Part shown: piece by piece, positions 17,262 through 25,458 of the stretch
How positions within the stretch are numbered: position 1 is the stretch's first letter
Layout of the letters: each line of letters begins with the position of its first letter
Source: an uncultured Mediterraneibacter sp.
Lineage (GTDB): Bacteria > Bacillota > Clostridia > Lachnospirales > Lachnospiraceae
Direction of reading: 5' to 3'
Assembly: GCF_944377805.1 (NCBI RefSeq)
Contig: NZ_CALWFZ010000012.1
Location: 1 to 61,698 of the forward strand
Length of the DNA stretch: 61,698 nucleotides
The notes under the pieces: generated by a model
Databases searched by the model: none
Told to the model about the DNA's origin: nothing
Seen by the model: only the letters and a program-made list of their open reading frames with translations
Position numbers and translations under genes: made by a program

Positions 17262-17981
17262 ATGAAGTCTCACACTTATTATGATGTTTTAGGTGTATCA
17301 AGAGATGCGACTTTAGAAGAAATCACGACAGCGAAAAATGCATTAGCGAAGGTTTATCATCCCGATGCCAATATACATAAAGATATTGATACTACGGCTT
17401 TTATGCAGGAGATTCTGGAGGCCTACCGGACCCTGTACGATCCCGAGAAGAGGAAAGCTTATAATCTGGAAGTCTTCGGGGAAACGAAACAGCGCGTTTT
17501 CCGAACCTTTACGGTAGGACCGGAAAATGACGATGAGGAGGATCGGGTATCTTTTGTCACTTACTGGAATACGGCAAACCAGCTCCACGAAGTTCTGGGG
17601 CGCGGCGTAAGGCTGATGAAACGCGAAAATCAGCAGAAAACTCTGCCTCAGCGAATCTTTAAGAAAATCGGTAAGAACCATCGTCGCGAAGAAGATCTCA
17701 GAAACCGCCAAATCGAGCAGCTTTCCGCACAGGCGATCCAGTATATTACTGTCCTTAAGATGGCGGGCATTCCGATGAGGTACTGGACGCCGGACGCTAT
17801 GAACTGGATACTGATCCGATGGAGTCAGAAACAGACAATGGATTTTCGCGCTCTGTTTGCAAGATACGATTCCTATGTGGAAGAAACGAAAACAGGCTCA
17901 GAGAAAATGCGTCTTAAATTACAGAAACGCCAGTTTGGCAACAATTTAAAAAAACTGCTCTCCTACGCGCTAGAGGCGTAG
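17262..17981 (+). CDS. small J-domain (DnaJ-like) protein
   Basis: 239 aa from the ATG at 17262, 5 bases after AGGAGG; an ATG at 17259 and one at 17241 are less well placed. Residues about 3-65 are a J domain with the HPD tripeptide at 33-35, needed to stimulate Hsp70 ATPase. It lacks the G/F-rich region, zinc fingers and C-terminal client-binding domains of true DnaJ. The remainder is basic, alpha-helical and unrecognised. It is the only chromosomal plus-strand gene in the left third and converges on ptp with a 12-bp overlap of the ends. Likely a specialised DnaK co-chaperone; the client is unknown. Confidence 0.85.
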   Translation: MKSHTYYDVLGVSRDATLEEITTAKNALAKVYHPDANIHKDIDTTAFMQEILEAYRTLYDPEKRKAYNLEVFGETKQRVFRTFTVGPENDDEEDRVSFVTYWNTANQLHEVLGRGVRLMKRENQQKTLPQRIFKKIGKNHRREEDLRNRQIEQLSAQAIQYITVLKMAGIPMRYWTPDAMNWILIRWSQKQTMDFRALFARYDSYVEETKTGSEKMRLKLQKRQFGNNLKKLLSYALEA

Positions 17982-18434
17982 AAGGCAGTCTGAGAGGAGG
18001 GCTTCGCAGCCCTCTTTTACGTCGCGATATGTCGCGTCAAAATCCCCTGTATACCAGGGATCTGCAATATCTGCTCCCTTTCTGTCTGTAAAGTCAAGAA
18101 GCTTTGATACTTTTCTTTCAGGATCTCCGTTTCCGATGATTTTGTTAATATTTCGTATATTCCAGGAATCCATCCCGACAATATAGTCAAATAAATCGTA
18201 CTCTTCTCTTCTCATCTGTCGAGCGCGGTGATCTCCACATGGAATATCCATTTCTCTGAGTTTGCGCTGTGTACCGTGATGAGGCGGATTTCCGATCTCT
18301 TCCCGGCTGGTAGCGGCGGAATCGATATAGAATGAGTCGGTAAGGCCGCTCTTGTTGACCATATTCTGAAAAACATATTGGGCCATAGTGCTGCGACAGA
18401 TATTGCCGTGGCAAATAAAAAGTATTTTTATCAT
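17970..18434 (-). CDS. low-molecular-weight protein tyrosine phosphatase
   Basis: 154 aa. The N-terminal catalytic loop C8-HGNIC-R14-S matches the CX5R motif, and the general-acid DPW is near residue 120. Length is normal. The first codons and the Shine-Dalgarno region are repeated at 32023-32058, because the integrative element entered the 5' end of this gene. The present reading frame is intact, with the element supplying the upstream sequence (GAAAGGA about 11 bases before ATG). Its original promoter is now 13.6 kb away, so expression probably depends on element sequence. Confidence 0.92.
   Translation of the reverse strand: MIKILFICHGNICRSTMAQYVFQNMVNKSGLTDSFYIDSAATSREEIGNPPHHGTQRKLREMDIPCGDHRARQMRREEYDLFDYIVGMDSWNIRNINKIIGNGDPERKVSKLLDFTDRKGADIADPWYTGDFDATYRDVKEGCEALLSDCLLRL
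17997..18018 (+). terminator. terminator of the J-domain gene, lying inside ptp
   Basis: Perfect 7-bp stem GAGGGCT-TCGC-AGCCCTC with a UUCG-like tetraloop, followed by TTTTA. It begins 16 bp after the dnaJ stop and lies within the last codons of the convergent phosphatase gene. Confidence 0.75.
18399..18434. repeat. attL-side core of the element
   Basis: Covers the first 12 codons of ptp (minus strand). It aligns without gaps with 32023-32058, and similarity continues through the ribosome-binding region (ATATCCTTT in both). A TTTTGCCCYAAA block about 70 bp further out is also shared. The exact crossover point cannot be fixed from one sequence. Confidence 0.75.
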
Positions 18435-18561
18435 CTTGAATATATCCTTTCATAAGCCTACAAACCTTGATATTTCAAGCTTTTTGGCACTTTTCTTCAA
18501 TTTTGCTTTTTGCCCCAAACCTACGCTTTTCTATGTAATTCTACGCAAATTCACGGGCAAA

Positions 18562-18583
18562 TGGTGTAGTAAATGGTGTAGTA
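18562..18583 (+). repeat. paired arm-type integrase sites, left end
   Basis: TGGTGTAGTA occurs at 18562-18571 and 18574-18583 (period 12). The same pair, in the same orientation, is found at the other end of the element. Tn916-type integrases bind such direct repeats with their N-terminal domain, so these are probable arm sites. A hairpin ACGCAGGC-TTT-GCCTGCGT (18641-18659) lies between them and int. Confidence 0.6.
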
Positions 18584-18672
18584 ACTCTGTTCAATTTCAG
18601 CCTGATTTTCTCTGCTTAACTTGCGTACCGCTTCCCTTACACGCAGGCTTTGCCTGCGTTGTCCAGCAGTCG

Positions 18673-19872
18673 TCAAACACACTTGCAAGCAAGGTGTTTT
18701 CCTCGTTGTTCGCTCAAGTCGATGATTTTTGTCATCTGCTCCGCTGCCCGGTCATAGCTTGCATGGGTATAAACATTCAGCGTCACTCCCACATCAGAAT
18801 GTCCCATGACATACTGCAAGGTTTTAATATCCATGCCTTTGTTTGCCATATTCGTGCAGAACGTATGCCGGAACACATGGGGCGTGATGTTTGGCAATGG
18901 CTTATCCGGGTACAGCTTTCTGTACTTTTTCATAGCCCACCGCATTTCATTCTCGATATGCAAGGCTACTTTCGGGTGACAGTCTTTATCAATCAGAATA
19001 AAGCCGCTATATCCGTCCACGATGATCTCCGTTTTCATTTTCCGGCGATTGGCAAGAATATTTTTCAGACTTTGATAGACTTCCTCTGTCATGGGGATAA
19101 AACGGCAGCCACATTCCGTCTTGGTTTTCTCAACGTAATATTTTCCGCCCCGTTCCCGGACAAGCTGGTGGTCTACCCGGATTTTCCGATTTTCAAAATT
19201 CAAATCGCTTTTAGTCAAGCCGCAAAACTCGCTGACACGCATACCCGTTCCCAACAATACGACAAATTCGTCATAATACTTGGCATAGGTCTTATCCTCC
19301 CGGATATAGCTCATCCAGATTTTCTGCTGTTCCTCTGTCATGGCAATCCGTTTCTGCGAATCGTTGGGTACAACGTCTACCAATTTGAAGTCAAAGGGAT
19401 TTCTGTGGATAATGTCCTCATTGTATGCCATTTGAAAGGCTGGCTTGACAACGCCCCGGACACTGGTAATTGTGCTATATCCCTTGCCGTCATTGTGCAG
19501 CTTCATAATCCATTGCTGTGCGTCTGATACCTTAATATCCCTTATCTGCCGATAGCCGAAATCTTCTTTCTTAATCAGATTCAGCACAAAATTGTAACCG
19601 ACTTTCGTGTTGTAGCGCACGCCCTGTTTCAAACTGATATACCGCTCCAAAAGGGCAATCACGGTAATTGCTCCGGCGGCATAGTCAATCCCCTCATCAA
19701 GCTGCTTCTGAATTGCTTTTTCCTTTTCCCGCAGTTCTTTCAAATCAGAGGAATAAACGGTCTGCCGCTTTCCGCGAATATCTGTGTACCGATATTGATA
19801 AATCAGGTCTTTTCTCTGGCTCTCTCCTGTCCGCAGGATTCTTCCTTTATGGTCTTTGCGTTTCTCGGACAT
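18673..19872 (-). CDS. int: tyrosine recombinase, Tn916-type integrase
   Basis: 399 aa from the ATG at 19872 (AAGGAG 7 bases upstream; MSEKRKDHKGRILRTGESQR, the Tn916 Int N-terminus). It has an N-terminal arm-binding domain (about 1-65), a SAM-like core-binding domain (about 70-155) and a catalytic domain. The catalytic residues are Arg212 (GTGMRVSE), H332-x-x-R335 (HVFRH), His358 (GHSDVG) and Tyr368 (NVYTHAS). It integrates and excises the element, here at the 5' end of ptp. The gene lies at the element end next to attL, with xis upstream, as in Tn916. Confidence 0.95.
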   Translation of the reverse strand: MSEKRKDHKGRILRTGESQRKDLIYQYRYTDIRGKRQTVYSSDLKELREKEKAIQKQLDEGIDYAAGAITVIALLERYISLKQGVRYNTKVGYNFVLNLIKKEDFGYRQIRDIKVSDAQQWIMKLHNDGKGYSTITSVRGVVKPAFQMAYNEDIIHRNPFDFKLVDVVPNDSQKRIAMTEEQQKIWMSYIREDKTYAKYYDEFVVLLGTGMRVSEFCGLTKSDLNFENRKIRVDHQLVRERGGKYYVEKTKTECGCRFIPMTEEVYQSLKNILANRRKMKTEIIVDGYSGFILIDKDCHPKVALHIENEMRWAMKKYRKLYPDKPLPNITPHVFRHTFCTNMANKGMDIKTLQYVMGHSDVGVTLNVYTHASYDRAAEQMTKIIDLSEQRGKHLACKCV

Positions 19873-19971
19873 TGTCAAACTCCTTTCCGTGATGGAAAGA
19901 GCCTTGATATGACACATTCATTGTATCATATCAAAACCGCATTTTACATCACTTATTTGCAAAAGATAGTG

Positions 19972-20166
19972 TTAGATGGAATACGCCTGTTCGATATACT
20001 GGTCAAACAGGCGTCGCTTTATCAATCGCTTATTTCCTACCCACAAAACAAACCGACAATTTTCATCGTTAGTTATGTCCCGCAGTTTATTTACTCCAAT
20101 CCCGGAATAGGCTGCCGCTTCTTCCAGACTAAGATTACTCTTTTCCCAAATAGGGATTTCTTTCAT
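19972..20166 (-). CDS. xis: excisionase (Xis), Tn916 family
   Basis: 64 aa from the ATG at 20166 (MKEIPIWEKSNLSLEEAAAY). GGAGG stands 9 bases before it and only 3 before the alternative ATG at 20172. The fold is a winged-helix directionality factor: EEAAAYSGIGVNKLRDI is the recognition helix region, followed by the wing WVGNKRLIKRRLFDQYI. It bends the att DNA and drives Int toward excision. It lies 99 bp upstream of int and is probably co-transcribed with it. Confidence 0.9.
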   Translation of the reverse strand: MKEIPIWEKSNLSLEEAAAYSGIGVNKLRDITNDENCRFVLWVGNKRLIKRRLFDQYIEQAYSI

Positions 20167-20307
20167 AGGCATTTACCTCCATAAACTGACGTTGTCGCGG
20201 CAGTCGCCAAATGGATATGCAAGCATATCCGCTTGGCTCGTTGCCCACGCAAATGAAATATGCCCGACAAGAAAATGTCAGGCTGGTGTAGTGCGGAATA
20301 TCTCAAT

Positions 20308-20481
20308 GTCAACCAAACCGTGTCAACCGGCATAAAAGACTTTGAAAACAATCCGCAGGCTCTCTATTTTTCTGTTTTAACTTTTCTTTGATTTCTTGGT
20401 TGACATGGTTGACAAAGAGGAGAAATGCCCCAAATATCAGGCTTTTTCCTGTCAACCGAAGCGTCAACCAAACTGTCAACC
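20308..20481. repeat. iteron-like GTCAACC array (candidate replication origin)
   Basis: Seven exact copies of GTCAACC lie in this gene-free stretch (20173-20491). Two are direct at 20308 and 20322 (period 14), two inverted at 20398 and 20407 (period 9), and three direct at 20451, 20463 and 20475 (period 12). An eighth, inverted copy lies at 20566-20572 inside the 3' end of the VapE-like gene. AT-rich DNA (20365-20397) separates the groups. This layout beside a helicase-primase pair resembles an iteron origin for the excised element. Control of xis/int is the alternative. Confidence 0.6.
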
Positions 20482-20491
20482 GGGAGCTTTT

Positions 20492-21895
20492 TCAAAAGGG
20501 CAGCTCCATCTGCCGGGCTTCTTCCTCCGTGATCTCCTGAAAACCATCCTCATCCGTTGGGGGCTGGTTGACACGCTCCCAACCCTTTTGGGAACCGTAC
20601 TTCTTATACCGCTTGGGGCTTTTGTAAGCCGTCCAGCCCTGTATGCTGCCGTTTGCAATGCCGGCGTTCATGATCTCGCAGATCGCCCGTGTTTCCCATT
20701 CTGCCGGGGGATTGCAGTTCCCTAACGCTTCCTCATAAAGCTGCTTGGAGCATACCCGCTCACCGGTGTAGTCCTCCAAATAGGCGTAGATCATACCGGC
20801 CTGCGTATCCTCCTGCATAAAATCCTGCTGGTGGGCTTTCAGATAAGCGTTCATCTCAGCGCTGAAAGACAGCTTGTATCTGCCGCTGCGGTAGATCGTC
20901 ATGGCTTCCGCCCATATCTGGTCGATATACGCCCTCGACGCCGTTTCATCGTCCAGTATGTGAACCTCCGCCCGTTCCGGGTACACGGTCACGGGGATAA
21001 AGCGCCGGTTGCCGGTGCGGTCACGGGGCAGAAAGTCCTGCCGGTTGGTGGTTCCTCCAAACACGCATTGTCGGAGCCGGTCTGCCGGATGGGTTTCATA
21101 CGGCACTTTGTAGGTTTCCTTTTGGCGGCTTAGAAAGGACTTGATCTCCTCAATGCTTCTGGCGTTGGCGGTGGCGATCATCTCCGACATTTCCATAATC
21201 CAATGCCCTTGCAGCTTCCGATATACGTTTTCATCGTCCAGCTTCTTCAAATCATCGGAAAACCAATCATCCTTAACTGCCAGCAGCCGGAAAAAGGTGG
21301 ATTTCCCGGCTCCCTGACCGCCTACCAGACAAAGCATGACCTCAAACTTGCTCCCCGGCTTAAATACCCGCCGGATTGCTCCCATCATAAACAGTTTCAA
21401 GGCTTCAAAGGTGTAATCGTCCGCATCGGCTCCCAGAAAGTGGTGCAGGCAAAAGCGAATACGCTCTGTCCCGTCCCATTGCAAGCTGTTCAGATAGTCC
21501 CGGACTGGGTGGTAGCGGTTCTCGTTGGCTACGATCTGGATGGCGTTCTCCACTTTTTTCTCGCTGGTCAACCCATAGTGTTCTTCCAGATACAGAAGCA
21601 GATACTTCATATCCATATCGGTCAGTGTGTCACTGGTTCGCTCCCAGCCCAACGGCTTTACAATGTCCACTCGTTCCGATAAGAGGTTCAGCCTGATCGC
21701 CCCACGCAGCAGCGGGTCACGCTGGAACACCGTCAGGCAGTTTTTGATGCTGTTCTTCACGCCGCCTTTCTGCGTCTCCTCCAGCATCTCCCGGATTTCT
21801 TCCTGTGTCTGCGCCGGTTCCATCCAGTCCATTGTCCGCATGACCGCTTCCTGTGCTGCTGGCGGCAAGCTCTGAAATTCGTCGTTCAATCTCAA
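20492..21895 (-). CDS. VapE-like replication helicase (virulence-associated E family)
   Basis: 467 aa. The Walker A motif GGQGAGKST is at residues 192-200, followed by the VapE-typical GHWIMEMSEM and GGTTNRQDFLPRDRTGNRR segments (the latter near 290-308), as in P4-type and SF3-like helicases. The start is a TTG at 21895 after GAGGGTGA, deep inside the primase gene: the two reading frames overlap by 179 bp. It probably unwinds the excised circle for replication, with the primase encoded just upstream. Confidence 0.88.
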   Translation of the reverse strand: MRLNDEFQSLPPAAQEAVMRTMDWMEPAQTQEEIREMLEETQKGGVKNSIKNCLTVFQRDPLLRGAIRLNLLSERVDIVKPLGWERTSDTLTDMDMKYLLLYLEEHYGLTSEKKVENAIQIVANENRYHPVRDYLNSLQWDGTERIRFCLHHFLGADADDYTFEALKLFMMGAIRRVFKPGSKFEVMLCLVGGQGAGKSTFFRLLAVKDDWFSDDLKKLDDENVYRKLQGHWIMEMSEMIATANARSIEEIKSFLSRQKETYKVPYETHPADRLRQCVFGGTTNRQDFLPRDRTGNRRFIPVTVYPERAEVHILDDETASRAYIDQIWAEAMTIYRSGRYKLSFSAEMNAYLKAHQQDFMQEDTQAGMIYAYLEDYTGERVCSKQLYEEALGNCNPPAEWETRAICEIMNAGIANGSIQGWTAYKSPKRYKKYGSQKGWERVNQPPTDEDGFQEITEEEARQMELPF

Positions 21896-22448
21896 TCACC
21901 CTCTTTCCCTGTTCGGCAATCAGCGCCGCTTTTTCTTTCATCTTTCCAAACAACAAAATATCCAATAGATATTCCACATAATCAATTCTCTGCAACGCTT
22001 CCACAAAAAGAGGATGCCAGACGGCATCCTGCGGCTGTGGGGCGTATTCGGTTTTCCAGCGTTCCAACAGGTGCAGATAATCGCACAATACCCGGAAACA
22101 ATGCTGTTCAGCTTCCCTAAATCTTTGGTCGGCTGTCTTTTGGCGGGGCGGTGATCTGCGCCGCTTCCTGTCGGCGGGTTTTATATCGTCATAGGGAATT
22201 GAAAAATCCTCCGCAAGCCTGACAGCGGCTTCCCGTTTTCCCAAACCATGCAGCGAAGCGGCAAAGTCGATCACATCCCCGGAAGCGCCGCAGCCGAAAC
22301 AGTAATAGCGGCTGTCCACTTTCATGCTCGGCGTCCGGTCATTATGGAACGGACAGCAGGCCATACCGTTTCTTCCCACCCGTATTCCGTAGAAAGAAGC
22401 AGCCTGCCGGGTGGTGACAGACTGCTTCACCACTTCAAATACATTCAA
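21717..22448 (-). CDS. CHC2 zinc-finger DNA primase-like protein
   Basis: 243 aa, starting with TTG at 22448 (GGGAGG 6 bases upstream). The zinc motif is C32-x2-H35 ... C50-x2-C53 within CCPFHNDRTPSMKV and YYCFGCGASGDVIDF, the DnaG N-terminal finger. No Toprim catalytic core is present, so on its own it would recognise template rather than synthesise primer. The last 60 residues are read in the region that also encodes the VapE start in another frame and look like low-complexity Gly/Asp/Arg sequence. A natural end nearer residue 180, or a frameshift joining the two proteins, cannot be excluded. Confidence 0.82.
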   Translation of the reverse strand: MNVFEVVKQSVTTRQAASFYGIRVGRNGMACCPFHNDRTPSMKVDSRYYCFGCGASGDVIDFAASLHGLGKREAAVRLAEDFSIPYDDIKPADRKRRRSPPRQKTADQRFREAEQHCFRVLCDYLHLLERWKTEYAPQPQDAVWHPLFVEALQRIDYVEYLLDILLFGKMKEKAALIAEQGKRVIEIERRISELAASSTGSGHADNGLDGTGADTGRNPGDAGGDAERRREEQHQKLPDGVPA

Positions 22449-22463
22449 ATGCTTCCTCCCTAA

Positions 22464-23936
22464 TTATCCAATCTCCATATCGTGTTTCTTTCTCGGCGGC
22501 TCCTGTGTCTGCCGCTGCTCCAATGCCCGGTCGACACAATGTTGTACCCGGCGCATTTTCAGCAAATCCTTCCGGAGCGGCTTGTACTGCGGGGACAGCT
22601 CGGCGTACTCTGCTTGCAGCCGGTTATATTCCCGTTTCCATGCAGGTAACGTCACCGGCTTGCCGTCCAGCCTCTCTTTCAAAATGCGGCGGGCGGTGTA
22701 AAACAGCCGCAGATCAGCGTCATGGGCTGTTTCAAATTTCTCCCGCTGCTTTTTCCACTTGATGCCGTTCAGTTGGTCATATACCGGCTTCAACCGCTTG
22801 TAATTCTCGCCCTGACGTATCAGCTCCTGCAATTCTTTCATCCGGGCTGATTTGGATTTCATAGCGCCGCTCAATGCGTCAAACTCTGCGCTGACAGCGG
22901 ATAGGCGGGTTTCCAACGCTTCCAGCGACAGCAGCTTATTTTCTATCAGGTAATTGACCGCTTCCGAAAATTCTTTCAGGTTCTTGCTCTTAACTCTCTG
23001 GCTCCACGCCCCGGCGTTCCTGTCCTGATAATAGGAGATCAGCAGGTCGGCAAGGCTCGGCATCTTAGGTTTAGAAAGTTCTTCTTTGACCTCCGCAATC
23101 CAGCCGAACAGGGATTTGATTTTCTTCTTTATATCCAGCATGAGCCGGTTAGTTGCTTTGATCCAGCGGTTCAGCTCGCCTTTGTCAGTGCGGATGCCCT
23201 TTGCTTCCATCTGCCGGACAGTCGGCCCCTCGTGGACGGTGGGGATCAGGTCAAGCCCCTGCCGCACATAGGAACGGTGGTCGATGCGGACATCAAGTCC
23301 CTTTTCCGCAAACTTCTCATTCACCATCCGGCACCATGTTTCCCGCCATTCTTCCAGCGTTTCCGGGCTGCCCCAGTCGGTGGTAGGTATGGCGTTGAAT
23401 ATTGGTTTTCCAGCTTCATCCAGTACCCTGTTGCCCGCATCGTCAAGGACATATTCCCGGCGCTGCTTCTGTCCCCATGTGCCGTCTGGATTGAGGGGGC
23501 GCATGATCGTCATGACATGGAAATGCGGGTTTGGGATGCCGACATCCTCCTTGTCCGGGGCGTGAATGGCAAGATCGGCAATCATGCCTCGGTCTACCAG
23601 ACAGCGCCGTACAAACTCTTTTGCCAGCCCGATATTTTCCTCCATTGACAGCTCATTCTGTAAAGCAATGTCAAAGCTGTATGCAAGCTGGGCTTTTGGG
23701 TGTTTTTCCACCTGTTCCACCGTATTCCACAAGATTGCCCGGTCTTGGTACTCCGGCGGGGCATGGGACGGCAAAATAATCTCGGAACAGATCACGCCGC
23801 CCTTGCGGGTGTAGTCGCTGTACTCGCCGTAGTAATCACTGTAAAGCCGTTCCCCTGCTCGATAGGCTGCGGCGGCAATAGCGCTCTGTCCGGCGCTGCG
23901 CTTAATCTGATTGACCGTCAAATGATACAGCGCCAT
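22464..23936 (-). CDS. MobA/MobL-family relaxase (MobQ type)
   Basis: 490 aa. The relaxase domain is N-terminal. The start MALYHLTVNQIKRSAGQSAI and AAAAYRAGE carry the catalytic-Tyr region (about residue 25), and the metal-binding His residues are in NPHFHVM (H138, H140) with H125 in LAIHAPDKED. The rest (about 250-480) is helical and coiled-coil-rich. The family nicks at oriT and pilots the single strand into a recipient using another element's secretion system. The matching oriT-like site is at 24506-24543. The gene follows the DUF3847 gene by 2 bp. Confidence 0.94.
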   Translation of the reverse strand: MALYHLTVNQIKRSAGQSAIAAAAYRAGERLYSDYYGEYSDYTRKGGVICSEIILPSHAPPEYQDRAILWNTVEQVEKHPKAQLAYSFDIALQNELSMEENIGLAKEFVRRCLVDRGMIADLAIHAPDKEDVGIPNPHFHVMTIMRPLNPDGTWGQKQRREYVLDDAGNRVLDEAGKPIFNAIPTTDWGSPETLEEWRETWCRMVNEKFAEKGLDVRIDHRSYVRQGLDLIPTVHEGPTVRQMEAKGIRTDKGELNRWIKATNRLMLDIKKKIKSLFGWIAEVKEELSKPKMPSLADLLISYYQDRNAGAWSQRVKSKNLKEFSEAVNYLIENKLLSLEALETRLSAVSAEFDALSGAMKSKSARMKELQELIRQGENYKRLKPVYDQLNGIKWKKQREKFETAHDADLRLFYTARRILKERLDGKPVTLPAWKREYNRLQAEYAELSPQYKPLRKDLLKMRRVQHCVDRALEQRQTQEPPRKKHDMEIG

Positions 23937-23938
23937 TG

Positions 23939-24256
23939 TCAGTCACCGTCCTTTGGGCTGACTGGCGTCTGATTGTGCTTCTCAACGGTCAACCGTACCA
24001 TGTTCTGAACCGGCTGCCATTCGGATATGCGTTCCATCAGGGAATAAAATTCCTGCTCGGTCAGTATCTTCACCTCCGGCATGACGCTTTCAATCGCCGC
24101 CCCACGGGTAATGAGCCGGTGGCTGCGCTGCTTGCGGGAGCCGCTTTCCAGATAGGCTTTCCGGTTTTCCAGACGGCGCAGCTTACGACGTTCCTGTTCC
24201 AGCTTGGCGGTGTTTTCCTCGTATTCCTTTTGTAATTCTTCCAGTGATTTATTCAT
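23939..24256 (-). CDS. DUF3847-like accessory mobilization protein
   Basis: 105 aa. Residues about 5-45 are a strong coiled coil (LEELQKEYEENTAKLEQERR), followed by a basic patch. Proteins annotated as DUF3847 commonly sit directly upstream of MobA/MobL relaxases in Clostridia and are assumed to help the relaxosome, but no function is proven. AAAGGAGG precedes the ATG, and the stop is 2 bp before the relaxase start. Confidence 0.8.
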   Translation of the reverse strand: MNKSLEELQKEYEENTAKLEQERRKLRRLENRKAYLESGSRKQRSHRLITRGAAIESVMPEVKILTEQEFYSLMERISEWQPVQNMVRLTVEKHNQTPVSPKDGD

Positions 24257-24505
24257 GTGACAATCCCTCCTTTGCTATGGGATAAGAAAAGACCGTATGG
24301 ATAACGGTCAAGTGTCGGTATTCATCTATCAGCCTTTGCGGATGTGACAAGCCGGTAACGGGTTGTCACAGACACAAAGGACACAGGGGATAGCCGCTTG
24401 AGCGGCGCAAGGGGGTGTATCCCCCTTGTACGGAGCAAAGCGACGCAGGCTCCCGAACAGCGGATTCTATCAGCGGTCAGGGGGCAGCTCCGCAGGACGC
24501 ACGAT

Positions 24506-24543
24506 ACATGGTCTTTAGACTATGTATAGAAGTGCGCCCTTTC
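24506..24543 (+). other. candidate origin of transfer (oriT), RSF1010/MobQ type
   Basis: A near-perfect 8-bp inverted repeat ACATGGTC-TTTA-GACTATGT (24506-24525, one mismatch) is followed after 3 nt by GAAGTGCGCCCTT (24529-24541). MobQ relaxases of the RSF1010 family cut within TAAGTGCG/CCCT next to such a repeat. The nick would fall between 24536 and 24537. Position 570 bp upstream of the relaxase gene supports the call. The rest of 24257-24505 holds no gene, but has a second small dyad GACCGT/ACGGTC at about 24293-24310. Confidence 0.75.
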
Positions 24544-24548
24544 GTTCC

Positions 24549-24764
24549 TCAAGGGATTTCTGCCGTTTCCGGCTCCGTTTCCTTTTTCCTCACCCTTTTA
24601 CGGGAACGCTTGGAAAGATACTTCGGACATTCGATCACAACTGCTCGGAAGCTCTGCTTGCAGTCATGGCAGCATTTCCGGCAAAATTCGTTATAAGTGA
24701 CACGGTTTCGCTCATTTAAGAAGAAAGACAGCTCCAACCGGCGCTTCTTACTCATTCTCGGCAT
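24549..24764 (-). CDS. small Cys-rich basic protein of unknown function
   Basis: 71 aa, very basic. It has AAGGAG 6 bases before the ATG, and its stop abuts the oriT-like sequence. It contains CRKCCHDCKQSFRAVVIECP, a possible zinc-binding knuckle, and an arginine/lysine-rich tail. Its place between oriT and the HTH gene suggests a role in mobilization or control, but the sequence alone does not show it. Confidence 0.6.
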   Translation of the reverse strand: MPRMSKKRRLELSFFLNERNRVTYNEFCRKCCHDCKQSFRAVVIECPKYLSKRSRKRVRKKETEPETAEIP

Positions 24765-24910
24765 AACAGGCTCCTTTCCCCGTTTCTATCCGACATACGC
24801 AGACAGGCGGTTTTTGTGTAGCGTTTCGGTATCATTTTTAAGGATTTTCCCCTCTGTATGCGCATTAGAAAAGGACGGCAGTATTCCAGACAGGGGAAGA
24901 TACCTTTCCC

Positions 24911-25135
24911 TCATTTGTCGCTTCCCGGTACGGGTTCAGTCCCCTTTGCCATCCAGTCAAAGAACGCCTTTTTGCTGACCTTAATCAGCCTGCCGCTCCG
25001 AAATGCCGGAAAACCGGGCGTGTGTACCAGCTCATAGGCGCTCACTCTGGAAATTCCCATAATACGCCGGATGTCCGCCACATCCAAAACCAGCGGCAGC
25101 TCGTCATAGTTATTCAATCTCTTGTTATCGCTCAT
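24911..25135 (-). CDS. small helix-turn-helix protein (excisionase/HTH_17 type)
   Basis: 74 aa from the ATG at 25135, with GGGAGG 6-7 bases upstream. The sequence LDVADIRRIMGISRVSAYELV followed by SGRLIKVSKKAFFDWM is the DNA-binding domain shared by MerR-like excisionases and small regulators of integrative elements. It is the most upstream gene of the mobilization/replication cluster, so it may control it. It differs clearly from the Tn916-type Xis at 19972-20166. Confidence 0.85.
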   Translation of the reverse strand: MSDNKRLNNYDELPLVLDVADIRRIMGISRVSAYELVHTPGFPAFRSGRLIKVSKKAFFDWMAKGTEPVPGSDK

Positions 25136-25458
25136 TTTATTCCTCCCGTACTTAAAATCAGTTTCAATGCTTCCTGTTGCCGTTCTCCCCAAAAGCCGTT
25201 ATCCTAAAAGCCGCATCCCTGCGGCTGCCCCATTTCTGCGGCGTATCCCTGCATTGGTGCGCTTCATGCGTCACTTCTCCTGCCGGTCATATCCCCTTTG
25301 GACGGTCATTTACTTGTCAAGGTACTGCATGGCACTAAATTACCATGTGCAATCATCATAGCGACTTCTCCTTGACAAAACAAGGCTTCTGCGATACCAT
25401 GAGTGTAACGCATATTACTAAATTATAAAATTACCATAAGCAAAGGCAGGGGGATAGG
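25136..25458. promoter_or_regulatory. divergent control region between HTH gene and zinc-finger gene
   Basis: No gene seen. The rightward sigma-A promoter is TTGACA (25372-25377), 17-bp spacer, TACCAT (25395-25400). The sequence AAATTACCAT[GA][TA]GCAA occurs on both sides of it (25337-25352 and 25428-25443), a possible operator pair. The rest, 25150-25330, shows nothing recognisable. Confidence 0.55.

Noticed and set aside
20308-20481. CRISPR array
   Set aside because: The repeated units are only 7 bp, are in both orientations and have spacings of 9-14 bp; no cas genes are present.
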